From: Metallosphaera tengchongensis
GTDB taxonomy: Archaea > Thermoproteota > Thermoprotei_A > Sulfolobales > Sulfolobaceae
Direction of reading: 5' to 3'
Assembly: GCF_013343295.1 (NCBI RefSeq)
Contig: NZ_CP049074.1
Location: forward strand, 1,345,501 to 1,409,500
Length of the DNA: 64,000 bases
Both the position numbers and the translations under genes were made by a program. Below the pieces are notes generated by a model. It was not told the DNA's origin, made no database searches, and was given only the letters and a program-made list of their open reading frames with translations. Below are positions 18,110-26,391 of this stretch, piece by piece. Numbering within the stretch: position 1 is the first letter of the stretch; each line of letters starts with the position of its first letter.

Positions 18110-18979
18110 GTGATCGGCTCTATACTAATTTATTTTGGTGTGAGGTCCAACTCTTTGGTTTACGTACCGCATAAGGTGGTAACTGGATCTTACTTCGAAG
18201 AAACTAAGTATGCGACAACGTTTTACATAAATAACTCGATCCTTTTCAACAATAAAACTGTGATCAACTCCAGTTCAATGTTCACAGCATTGGTGGAGAA
18301 GTTGAATGTGAACGGAACGTTTATTACAAACGCTCTGTCTTACACGGGGAACTACACTGTAAACGAGACCGTGATGACCCCAGTGTGGACCAAGTCCCTT
18401 GGGATAATTGAGAGGGGAAACTTGACCGAAAAGTTCTTTTCATACACACCTAACTTCACTTCCATAGGTAAACTTGTGAGCGAGATAAATAAGGAACTGA
18501 AAATAAGAGATTTCGGTTACGAGCTGGAGGTAAACATAACCGTTGAGGGTAACGCTAAGTATCAAAACGGAACCGTACCATTTTACCTCACCGATGGGTT
18601 CCTTATAAGGAACAGCTCCTATAACGTTTCCGTTATTATTGGACAGGATTCCAGGGAAAGCGGGAACTTCTACACTTTTATCACGGTTCCTACAAAAACT
18701 GGTTACAACTACTCCTACTTCTATGCAGCAGCTGTACTGATATTTGCAGGACCGATAGAGTACTTCTTCATAAGGAAGCCTGACATAAAGAGGGTCATAG
18801 CGAGGAACTCAATTCAAGGGTCAGCCCCCCCAGCTAACCTCACAAGTATAGAACTGAAGAGACCGCAGGACATGCTTAGGTTGATGAAGCAGTACAACAC
18901 GAAACCCATTTCCTACGAAGACGGTTTCTACATTGTCCATGAAAACTTAGCGTACATTTATCACGTAAGGGAGACTTAA
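18110..18979 (+). CDS. Membrane-anchored extracellular protein, DUF5305-like
   Basis: The 289-residue frame has an N-terminal membrane segment, an extracellular domain of about 190 residues with at least ten N-glycosylation sequons, a second membrane segment (near 205-222) and a cytoplasmic tail of about 65 residues. This arrangement matches the DUF5305 proteins found beside signal peptidases in archaea. The frame is open upstream of GTG 18110 and encodes KKIRFGLLLAFL in line with a full N-terminal anchor, but offers only TTA (18071) or ATT (18080) as start codons, so the true start may be non-standard. It ends the four-gene operon. Confidence 0.68.
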   Translation: MIGSILIYFGVRSNSLVYVPHKVVTGSYFEETKYATTFYINNSILFNNKTVINSSSMFTALVEKLNVNGTFITNALSYTGNYTVNETVMTPVWTKSLGIIERGNLTEKFFSYTPNFTSIGKLVSEINKELKIRDFGYELEVNITVEGNAKYQNGTVPFYLTDGFLIRNSSYNVSVIIGQDSRESGNFYTFITVPTKTGYNYSYFYAAAVLIFAGPIEYFFIRKPDIKRVIARNSIQGSAPPANLTSIELKRPQDMLRLMKQYNTKPISYEDGFYIVHENLAYIYHVRET

Positions 18980-19073
18980 GTTAAACTTTTTAGAAAGGGC
19001 CTTGAAATTTCTCTTTTTCGAGACAGTGATCACTGTCATGTTGTGGGATTCAAAGGAAGTCACTGCCACTTTT

Positions 19074-20018
19074 TTATAATGATAAAACTGCTCTTCCCAC
19101 AACCTTACCAGATTTAAGGAGTTCCAGGGCCTGATTAACTTCCTCTAGCCTAAACTTAGTGTACACTGGTTCTATACGTCCCTTGTGTATCATATCAACG
19201 GCTTGTCTGATCTCATCCCTGGTATAGGATGCTGACCCTATGACCTTCAACTCCCTCATTATATTCATGGCTGGTCTGATCAGGGAGATGGGTTTCCCGG
19301 AAAGGTTTCCAACTAGCACCAGAGTACCTTCAGGCTCTAGAGTCCTAAGGCTCTCGTTTATCGTTTCAGCCCCCACTAGCTCCAGGACGTATTCCACTTT
19401 ACCTACTTCCCGGGAAAAGTTCTCAAGTGTTACTACCCTATCTGAAAATTTGGAGACTATCTCTCTCTTAGGTGGGGAGGTTACGGAGATGACCTCAGCC
19501 CCTATTTCTTTCAAGTATTGGATGGTATGAATGCCCACTCCTCCTCCTGCACCCGTGACCAGAACCCGGCTTCCTTTTCTGATGTGGGCAACCTTACTCG
19601 CGTGGATAGCGGTGGCCAGTGGACAAACTGCTGCAGCATATTTTTCGTAACTCCCGTCAGGTAACGGGAAAATGCTCCTTTCATCCACAGCCACGATCTC
19701 AGAGTAACCTCCAGGTCTTCCCTCACCAAAAAACCTGGCACGCTCACAGAGGTTCTCTTTACCAGACTTACAATATTTGCAATCTCCGCAGGTCTCCATG
19801 CCGTACACGCCTACAGGTTTTCCATAGAGCTCCCCGTAAATTTCATGACCTAGTATTAAAGGTGGATTCAGGTTTCTGAAACCGCCCTTCCATATTACCA
19901 GATCTCTCCCACACATCCCAGAAGCCTTGACCCTCACTGGACTTCCCTCGCCCACGTCCACTTCGGTGACCTCCAAAGGCTCACCGAAGGCCCTCAAGAC
20001 AGCCGCTTTAGCCTTCAA
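19074..20018 (-). CDS. Zinc-type MDR alcohol dehydrogenase, possible acryloyl-CoA reductase-like
   Basis: From TTG 20018 the protein has 314 residues and starts with the usual KAKAAVLRAFG strand. A GGGGAG motif lies about seven bases upstream and the start is one base after the stop of the preceding fusion gene, so the longer frame back to 20120 is unlikely. Visible are the catalytic GMCGRD, GHEIYGEL, the structural-zinc cysteines CGDCKYCKSGKENLC and the NADPH-binding VTGAGGGVGIHTIQY. The C-terminal half (NESLRTLEPEGTLVLVGN, KVIGSASYTRDE) resembles the Sulfolobus acryloyl-CoA reductase. It is third in a minus-strand operon with the acyl-CoA dehydrogenase and the fusion enzyme. Substrate unknown. 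Confidence 0.85.
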   Translation of the reverse strand: MKAKAAVLRAFGEPLEVTEVDVGEGSPVRVKASGMCGRDLVIWKGGFRNLNPPLILGHEIYGELYGKPVGVYGMETCGDCKYCKSGKENLCERARFFGEGRPGGYSEIVAVDERSIFPLPDGSYEKYAAAVCPLATAIHASKVAHIRKGSRVLVTGAGGGVGIHTIQYLKEIGAEVISVTSPPKREIVSKFSDRVVTLENFSREVGKVEYVLELVGAETINESLRTLEPEGTLVLVGNLSGKPISLIRPAMNIMRELKVIGSASYTRDEIRQAVDMIHKGRIEPVYTKFRLEEVNQALELLKSGKVVGRAVLSL

Positions 20019-20019
20019 C

Positions 20020-21972
20020 TTACTCTCCCCTAAACTCTGGTCTCCTTCTCTCCATAAAGGCCTTAAGTCCTTCTCTGAAATCCTTAGTCGAGAACATAAG
20101 ACCGAATAGACTAGCCTCATATGCAGCCCCAGTCCAGATCGAGGACTCCATCCCCATGTTATAGGCCAATTTGGCCAAAGCGACAGCTATTGGGGACTTC
20201 TCGGCTATGGCTAGAGCTAACTTCCTCACCTCCTCCTCCATCTTCTCAGGATCTACTACCTCGTCTACTATTCCAATCTCCTTAGCTTCCTCGCTTTTCA
20301 CCCTTCTCCCTGTAAGGACTATTTCCAACCCCCTCTTTCCAGCGAGCCTGGGGAGCCTTTGGGTACCACCACCCCCTGGAATCAGACCTAAATTTATCTC
20401 CGGTTGACCTATTTCAACTCCCCTCGAGGCTACTCTCAGATCGGCTGACAAGGCTAACTCCAATCCTCCTCCCAAGGCCATGCCGTTAATTGCGGCAATG
20501 ACTGGCTTAGTGAGGAACTGCACCTTGAGGAAGACCTCGTGGAACTTCCTGGAGGCTATCATGGCCTTTATGGGCGTAAGACCCTGAAACTCGGTAACAT
20601 CTGCCCCAGCGCTGAAGAACTTTCCTTGACCAGTGAATACTATTACCCTCACCCTGTCATCTGTCTCCAGCTCATCCAAGGCGGAGTTTATCTCCCTCAT
20701 CATAGCCTCGTTAATCGCGTTATACCTAGTTGGCCTGTTCAAGACAATCCAGCCTATGGGTGGATCTACCCTTACAATGATAGTTGAAAAGCTCCTCTCC
20801 TCCCTCTTATACTTGTAGAAGCCTTCTCCAGTCTTCACGCCGAGCTTCCCTTCTCTAACCATATCTGTCAGAACGTGACTGGGCCTGAAATGGGACATTC
20901 CAGTCTCCTTAGCTATTTCCTCAAGAGTGTTTACGACCTGATCTATTCCGATCTCGTCAGCGTAAGATAGAATCCCCTTGGGTAGGCCCAGGCCAAGAAT
21001 GCAACCCCTCTCTGCGTCCTCTTTACTCACAACTCCTCCTTCAATTAGGGAAGTTACCTCGTTTACAGCTGGAGATAAGAGGTACCTTCCTAGCTTCTTC
21101 GTGGACTGAGGCAAAGCTGGCCTAGAGAATTTTCCAGGGGAGGGATACTTGTAGTATCCACTTCCGCTCTTAACTCCCAGGTTACCTGCAAGGACCAACT
21201 TTTCCGTAGACTTGCAGGGAAACGCCTCAAAACCTCTTGAGGTAACTGCTTTCCATACGCTATACCCAATGTCAAGACCTGTGTAGTCCGCGAGAAGGAA
21301 CACGCCCATAGGGAAACCTAACTCCTCCATTGCGGACGAGTCTACTTCCTCCACCGTAGCCCTTCCGCTCTCGACCAGGAAACATCCAGCTTCCATAATC
21401 CTTAGTAGAACTCTGTTCACGAAGAAGCCTGGAACGTCCCTAACGACTATGGTCTCCTTTCCCATGGATCTTGCCATTTCCACGGTTCTGTTCACGGTCT
21501 GGTCTGATGTGTCCTTACTCCTCACGACCTCCACTAACGGCATGATGACTGGAGGGTTGAAGAAGTGCATACCAATGGCTCTTTCCTTGGAGTTTAAGGG
21601 CGAGGCTATCTCCTCTATGGGCAAGGAGCTTGTGTTAGTAGCTAACACCGCGTTGGGAGCTAATACCTCAGCTTTCTTGAAGATGCCTCTCTTAAGTTCA
21701 AGATCCTCCTTAACGGCCTCAATTACGAAATCCGATCCCCTCAGGGCTTCGTCCTGGTTCACCTCCGCAGTTATCCTGGACATTATCTTTTCCACGTCCT
21801 CCTTAACTCCCCCAGACTCCTTAAGCTTGGAAAGGCTCCACCTTACTCTTGAGAGTGCTTGCTCAAGGATTTCCTTTGATACGTCGTTTATCCAAACCTC
21901 GTTCCCTGCTATGGCAGCGAGCTCGGCAATTCCGTGTCCCATTACCCCCGATCCTATCACGGTTACTTTCAA
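20020..21972 (-). CDS. Crotonyl-CoA hydratase/3-hydroxybutyryl-CoA dehydrogenase fusion
   Basis: This 650-residue fusion has a 3-hydroxyacyl-CoA dehydrogenase in residues 1 to about 390 (GSGVMGHGIAE, TNTSSLPI, MHFFNPPV) and an enoyl-CoA hydratase in about 400-650. The hydratase keeps both catalytic glutamates in GGGLELALSAD and GQPEINLGLIPGGGG. The enzyme converts crotonyl-CoA through 3-hydroxybutyryl-CoA to acetoacetyl-CoA, which is the step assigned to the homologous fusion in the 3HP/4HB cycle of M. sedula (Msed_0399, from memory). It begins with TTG 21972, 15 bases after the acyl-CoA dehydrogenase stop. The domain order (dehydrogenase first) is the reverse of bacterial FadB. Confidence 0.93.
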   Translation of the reverse strand: MKVTVIGSGVMGHGIAELAAIAGNEVWINDVSKEILEQALSRVRWSLSKLKESGGVKEDVEKIMSRITAEVNQDEALRGSDFVIEAVKEDLELKRGIFKKAEVLAPNAVLATNTSSLPIEEIASPLNSKERAIGMHFFNPPVIMPLVEVVRSKDTSDQTVNRTVEMARSMGKETIVVRDVPGFFVNRVLLRIMEAGCFLVESGRATVEEVDSSAMEELGFPMGVFLLADYTGLDIGYSVWKAVTSRGFEAFPCKSTEKLVLAGNLGVKSGSGYYKYPSPGKFSRPALPQSTKKLGRYLLSPAVNEVTSLIEGGVVSKEDAERGCILGLGLPKGILSYADEIGIDQVVNTLEEIAKETGMSHFRPSHVLTDMVREGKLGVKTGEGFYKYKREERSFSTIIVRVDPPIGWIVLNRPTRYNAINEAMMREINSALDELETDDRVRVIVFTGQGKFFSAGADVTEFQGLTPIKAMIASRKFHEVFLKVQFLTKPVIAAINGMALGGGLELALSADLRVASRGVEIGQPEINLGLIPGGGGTQRLPRLAGKRGLEIVLTGRRVKSEEAKEIGIVDEVVDPEKMEEEVRKLALAIAEKSPIAVALAKLAYNMGMESSIWTGAAYEASLFGLMFSTKDFREGLKAFMERRRPEFRGE

Positions 21973-21987
21973 GGCCTGAACACCTAG

Positions 21988-23196
21988 TTATGCGAGCTCC
22001 AGGTTCTTCCCTACAACTTTCCTGACTAGATCCCGTATCACCATGAGTCTCTGTATGTCATTAGCTCCCTCATAAATGGTCGTGATCATTGCATCTCTTA
22101 GATACCTCTCAACTCCAGTTTGAACCTCCACTCCCGCCCCGCCGTGGATCTTTATTGCGGTTGACGAAACTTCCTCTGCAACCTCAGTAGCGATCATTTT
22201 GGCGAGGGACGCCGCCATCACAGCGTAATTGCTATTCTTTTCCGCCATGGTCGCTGCCCAATAAGTTAGTAACCTAGCCGACTGCAGGCGAGCCAACATG
22301 TCCGCCAACTTGAAGGCTATTCCCTCGAACGAGATAAGAGGTCTCTCAAAGGCTTGTCTTTGCAGAGAGTAGTTGAACGCCCTTTCAAAGGCTCCCTGAG
22401 CTATACCCACAGCCTGGGCTGCCACTCCTACCCTTCCCCTGTCGTAGGTCGTTACTGCTACCTTGAAACCTTCGTCGACTTTCCCCAAGACGTTTTCCTC
22501 AGGAACCGCTACGTTGTCCAATATAACCTCGTTGGGTTGCTCGCCCCTTAACCCCATTACGTTTATCTTAGAGCCTACTTTGACTCCTGGCCAGTCCCTC
22601 TCCACAATGAAGAAAGTTATTCCCTTCCACCTCTCAGCTTTACTAGGTGGAGGGCTTGTCCTTGCAGAAACCACTAGGAAGGATGCCCTGTCCGAGCCCG
22701 TGATAAAGTACTTTCTTCCGTTTATTACCCACTTTCCATTCTCCTTACGTGCAGTGGTCCTTATCCCGGCAACGTCGCTCCCTGCACCAGGCTCCGTGTT
22801 AGCGTGAGCTGCGAAAACATCTCCCTTTGCCACGGGAGGAACGTACTTCCTCTTCTGCTCCTCCGTGCCAAAAATGAGAACTGGAATTGTGAAAAGCTGG
22901 TTTGCGCCTATCCTTACCATAAACGCTGGAGAGACTCTGGAGAGCTCTTCGTTGGCTATTGTGGTCATCATCATATCACCTCCTTGTCCTCCATATATCT
23001 CTGGTATGCCTATACCCATGAGACCCATCTCCTTTGCTTTTTGGTATATCTCCTCAGGGATTTCGTTCGACCTCTCGATCTTCATAACGTTGGGGAGTAA
23101 CTCCTTCTCAGCAAACTCTTTCACTGTTCTCCTGAAAAGTTCATGGTCTTCAGATATTTTTATTTCAAAATCTTGTAAATTTTCGAATGGAAACAA
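21988..23196 (-). CDS. Acyl-CoA dehydrogenase
   Basis: This 402-residue FAD enzyme oxidises an acyl-CoA to the 2-enoyl-CoA. It shows the family signatures NTEPGAGSDVAGIRTTA, the KYFITGS strand, DRGRVGVAAQAVGIAQGA, and the C-terminal IHGGAGVEV and TIYEGANDIQ, in which the glutamate of IYEG is the usual catalytic base. Electrons would go to an electron-transfer flavoprotein such as the one encoded at 57953-61007. It starts with TTG 23196; a TATA-like box (about 23203-23220, ATATATC) is some 20 bases upstream, so this gene probably leads the operon with the fusion enzyme and the MDR reductase. Confidence 0.93.
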   Translation of the reverse strand: MFPFENLQDFEIKISEDHELFRRTVKEFAEKELLPNVMKIERSNEIPEEIYQKAKEMGLMGIGIPEIYGGQGGDMMMTTIANEELSRVSPAFMVRIGANQLFTIPVLIFGTEEQKRKYVPPVAKGDVFAAHANTEPGAGSDVAGIRTTARKENGKWVINGRKYFITGSDRASFLVVSARTSPPPSKAERWKGITFFIVERDWPGVKVGSKINVMGLRGEQPNEVILDNVAVPEENVLGKVDEGFKVAVTTYDRGRVGVAAQAVGIAQGAFERAFNYSLQRQAFERPLISFEGIAFKLADMLARLQSARLLTYWAATMAEKNSNYAVMAASLAKMIATEVAEEVSSTAIKIHGGAGVEVQTGVERYLRDAMITTIYEGANDIQRLMVIRDLVRKVVGKNLELA

Positions 23197-23546
23197 ATTA
23201 GATCACGTATAGATATATCTAACAGGATTTAAAATTTAGCCGGGACGTTGTAATGCTGGTACAGTTTTGTTGGACTCTAAAACACTCACGTGACCAGAGG
23301 GGGTTGGCAATGGTGGGTCAGCTAGAGCTCACTCATGCCCTAGCTAGTTGATCCGATCATAGAACTAATCTAGGAGCTGACCTCTTCCCTGTCCTAAAGG
23401 GGCGAGGCTTCCCTATTTTGTAAAAGGAGGTGACTCTTTATACTACAGAGGCTAGACGCAGCTGGTCCAACGGGTTGCTCATCGCCCTTACTATATGTAG
23501 AAAAGTTCATAACTAAACTTAAATTATAAAGGAACCATCATAACAT
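23197..23546. other. Intergenic region between divergent genes
   Basis: The two ends hold promoters: a TATA-like ATATATC box for the acyl-CoA dehydrogenase near 23203-23220 and CTTAAATTATAAAG at about 23517-23530 for the synthetase at 23547. Between them is the IS200/IS605-right-end-like hairpin listed at 23380-23413. No coding sequence is seen. Confidence 0.5.
23380..23413 (-). repeat. IS200/IS605 right-end-like hairpin, copy 1
   Basis: The stretch GACCTCTTCCCTGTCC-TAAA-GGGGCGAGG-CTTCCC is one of about ten intergenic copies with the pattern TTCCTC-GCCC-TAAA-GGGC-GAGG-CTTTCC. As I recall it, this hairpin is the conserved 3' end of many IS200/IS605-family tnpB elements, where it belongs to the right end and the omega-RNA. 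No tnpB lies next to this copy. Stem pairing is imperfect. Confidence 0.5.
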
Positions 23547-25151
23547 ATGGGATTCTATAACTACAATTTAACCATAGATAAGATCTTGGACTACGGCTCC
23601 ACGGTATACGGGAACAAGGAGATAGTGTATAGGGACTTGAGGAAGTACACCTTTTCCTCGTTTAGAAAGAACGTAGAGTCCTTAGCGTCATCGCTTCAGA
23701 AAATCGGCGTAAAACCTGGAGATAAGGTAGCAGTCGTGGACTGGGACACTGACGTTTACATGACAGCCTATTATGCGGTTCCCATGATTGGTGCAGTACT
23801 TCACACAGTAAACATAAGATATCCTCCTGAAGTGATGCTAAAGACCGTGATTCACGCTGAGGACAGATGGGCAATAGTTAGGGACGAGTTTGTGCCCCTT
23901 CTGGAAAAGGGGAAGAGTTTCCTCACAAACATCAAGGGAGTGATAACCTACAGCGACAATAAAGAGAAGGTGAAGACTTCGTTCTCTACCTTCGACTTCT
24001 GGGAACTCCAAAACTCTGGGGAAGAGGTAAAGCCAGTCGACGTCAGGGAGGACGCTCAGGCGACTATATTTTACACGTCTGGTACTACAGGCGACCCCAA
24101 GGGAGTCTGGTTCACCCATAGAGACCTGGTCCTCCACTCCATGAGCGTCGCGCTCACCACGAGCAAACCACCTCTCAAGACTTCCCAGGACGACGTCTTC
24201 ATGATTTTGGTACCAATGTTCCACGTACACCAGTGGGGCTTCCCTTACGTAACTATGCTGGTCGGTTCAAATTACGTATTGCCAGGTCGTTACGACCCTG
24301 CGATGGAAATTAACTTAATGAAAAGGGAGAAGGTCACGTTTTCCGCCATGGTCCCAACAATCCTTTACATGATACTTTCCCACCCAGAAGCTGCAAGGAA
24401 CCAGGACGTGTTCAAGGGGTGGAAGGTCATGATAGGGGGCTCAGCGCTGCCTAGCGGGTTGGCTTACATGGCCAGGAAGTCTGGAATAAATATCGCTGTG
24501 GGCTACGGCATGTCGGAAACAGCCCCAGTTCTCACAGTAGCCTATTACACCCCAGAGGTGGAGAAGCTGGGCGAAGAGGAAAGATTCCTTCAACAGATAA
24601 AGACAGGGGTTCCCATACCTTTGGCTCAAGTGAAAGTAATAGACGAAAACGGTAAGGAAGTACCCAGGGACGAGAAAACTGTGGGTGAGATAGTTGCCAG
24701 AGCCCCTTGGCTAACTAGGTCGTACTACAAGGACCCTGAGAGGACTGAGAAGCTGTGGAAAGGAGACTGGTTGCACACAGGGGATCTAGCCATAGTGGAC
24801 AAGCTAGGGTACATAAGGATAGTGGACAGGGATAAGGACTCCATAAAGAGCGGTGGTGAGTTCATTCCCTCCCTGATCTTAGAGGACATTATATCAAACC
24901 ATCCTAAAGTGGGCGAAGTTGCAGTTGTAGGGGTCAAGGACGAGAAATGGGGAGAGAGACCAGTCGCTTTCGTAGTCCCCAAGGGAGATGTGAAGGAGGA
25001 GGAGTTAAGGGAGTACCTAATTAAGCATGTGAACGAGGGGAAGCTCCAAAAGTGGTGGATCCCAGACAAGTTCATCTTCGTGAAGGAGTTCCCTAAGACC
25101 TCAACAAACAAGATAGATAAAAAAGCGTTGAGACAGACTTTGTCCAGTTGA
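23547..25151 (+). CDS. Acyl-CoA synthetase (AMP-forming), medium-chain type
   Basis: This 534-residue adenylate-forming enzyme has the P-loop FYTSGTTGDPKGV, the substrate-side MFHVHQWGFPY, the YGMSETAPV motif, HTGDLAIVDKLGYIRIVDRDKD and the catalytic lysine in TSTNKIDKKALR. It resembles archaeal long/medium-chain fatty acyl-CoA synthetases more than acetyl-CoA synthetase. The gene is divergent from the acyl-CoA dehydrogenase operon, and supply of an acyl-CoA to that dehydrogenase is plausible. TATA-like sequence 17-30 bases upstream of ATG 23547 suggests a leaderless mRNA. Its stop is two bases from the convergent TldE gene stop. Confidence 0.88.
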   Translation: MGFYNYNLTIDKILDYGSTVYGNKEIVYRDLRKYTFSSFRKNVESLASSLQKIGVKPGDKVAVVDWDTDVYMTAYYAVPMIGAVLHTVNIRYPPEVMLKTVIHAEDRWAIVRDEFVPLLEKGKSFLTNIKGVITYSDNKEKVKTSFSTFDFWELQNSGEEVKPVDVREDAQATIFYTSGTTGDPKGVWFTHRDLVLHSMSVALTTSKPPLKTSQDDVFMILVPMFHVHQWGFPYVTMLVGSNYVLPGRYDPAMEINLMKREKVTFSAMVPTILYMILSHPEAARNQDVFKGWKVMIGGSALPSGLAYMARKSGINIAVGYGMSETAPVLTVAYYTPEVEKLGEEERFLQQIKTGVPIPLAQVKVIDENGKEVPRDEKTVGEIVARAPWLTRSYYKDPERTEKLWKGDWLHTGDLAIVDKLGYIRIVDRDKDSIKSGGEFIPSLILEDIISNHPKVGEVAVVGVKDEKWGERPVAFVVPKGDVKEEELREYLIKHVNEGKLQKWWIPDKFIFVKEFPKTSTNKIDKKALRQTLSS

Positions 25152-25152
25152 T

Positions 25153-26391
25153 TTATGCCTTAGAAAGATGGACGTTTTTTATCAACGCGTACGGGTACAC
25201 TCCAGGGAGGGGTGCATCCCACCAAGCTACAGAGTACCTCTCCTTGGAAAGTTCGTAGATGTTGGAGAGCAAGTTACCGAGCTTGTCAGCAATTCTAACC
25301 CTACCTGCTACGCCCACTGGCTTTCCGTTCCTTATGACTAGAGTCGCATCTCTACCTACAGTGGAGAACTGACCTTCCGTCCTGTTCTGAAACCTTGTGT
25401 ACCAATTGTTATTGAACAGGATTACGTTTCCGTCCATAAGCGAGCCTTCCCCCACCTCGCCAGGAGAGACCTCTAAAGTCCAAGGTCTCGGGTAAACCCA
25501 ACCTGCGTTACCTGTGCTCTTCATATCCATTACCTCAGCAACTTCCAGGTTTAGGAGTGGGGAAACGTACTTCCCCCTCTCTACGATTGATTTGTTCATA
25601 GTTGGGACAGCCTCGTCGTCGAACTCCCAGGAGTTGAGCTCCTCCCCCTTGGGTATGTCCCTCAAGGTGAACTTCTCGCTCGCCACTTGTTCTCCAATTC
25701 TTTTGTTGGATAGAAAACTATTACCCGTTATGATGGAGTAGCCTGAAGCCAGGTACGCAGTGGACATCATGAGGTTCCCCATGGTAAGTGGGGAGAGAAT
25801 CACGTCATAGACCCCGTCAGATACGTCTATTTTGCCAGTGTAGCTTGCAAATTCCTCCGCCCTCTCCAGGGAAGCCTTAATTTTCCTTTCGTCGTAGTCG
25901 GTTGAGGCAAACGCCCACTGTCCGCTGTAGTCCCCATTCTTTGCCCTAAAGTAACCTTGGAACCAAGTCCTGGTCTCCTCTCCTTCAAACCCACTGGAGG
26001 TTACAAGCCTCTTGGTAATTACAGTGGATGTTAAAGTCCCGTAAATGGGGAACCTGGAGTTTAACAGCGGAGCAACCCTAGAGGCGTCACCCATGAAGTT
26101 CATTATCCCCTGATCAGTCTTACTGAACGAGAACTTACCTGACCTCTCCAGAACAGAGGGGACGACCTTAGAGTCGGGTAGATTGTCCAAGATCGCCAGG
26201 TTTCCCTCTAGGTTATCCATGGAGGTTACTTTGGTTACAAGGAACTTCCTCCCTTTCCTTAGAAGGACGTTGAAGTACCTGTCCTTTAACCTCTGGACCG
26301 CTTCGACCTTACTTTCAACTACCTTTACTACTAGACTTGTTGAGGAGATCTCTAGGATAGCGTATTGGTCCACGTTCTTCAGAGCGTCCAT
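25153..26391 (-). CDS. TldE/PmbA-family protein (TldD partner)
   Basis: A 412-residue member of the TldD/PmbA superfamily, lacking the HExxxH zinc motif found in its neighbour. The typical C-terminal parts are present: VILSPLTMGNLMM, SGYSIITGNSFLSNKRIGEQVAS and PRPWTLEVSPG. In bacteria TldD and TldE form a heterodimeric protease that trims peptides such as microcin B17 precursor; TldE provides part of the cavity. ATG 26391 follows directly on the TldD stop codon with no spacer, so the pair is co-translated. The cellular substrate in archaea is unknown. Confidence 0.85.
   Translation of the reverse strand: MDALKNVDQYAILEISSTSLVVKVVESKVEAVQRLKDRYFNVLLRKGRKFLVTKVTSMDNLEGNLAILDNLPDSKVVPSVLERSGKFSFSKTDQGIMNFMGDASRVAPLLNSRFPIYGTLTSTVITKRLVTSSGFEGEETRTWFQGYFRAKNGDYSGQWAFASTDYDERKIKASLERAEEFASYTGKIDVSDGVYDVILSPLTMGNLMMSTAYLASGYSIITGNSFLSNKRIGEQVASEKFTLRDIPKGEELNSWEFDDEAVPTMNKSIVERGKYVSPLLNLEVAEVMDMKSTGNAGWVYPRPWTLEVSPGEVGEGSLMDGNVILFNNNWYTRFQNRTEGQFSTVGRDATLVIRNGKPVGVAGRVRIADKLGNLLSNIYELSKERYSVAWWDAPLPGVYPYALIKNVHLSKA

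Noticed and set aside
20019-20120. Longer start for the MDR reductase, inside the fusion gene
   Set aside because: The extra residues are a shadow of the fusion gene; TTG 20018 with GGGGAG upstream gives the normal family N-terminus.
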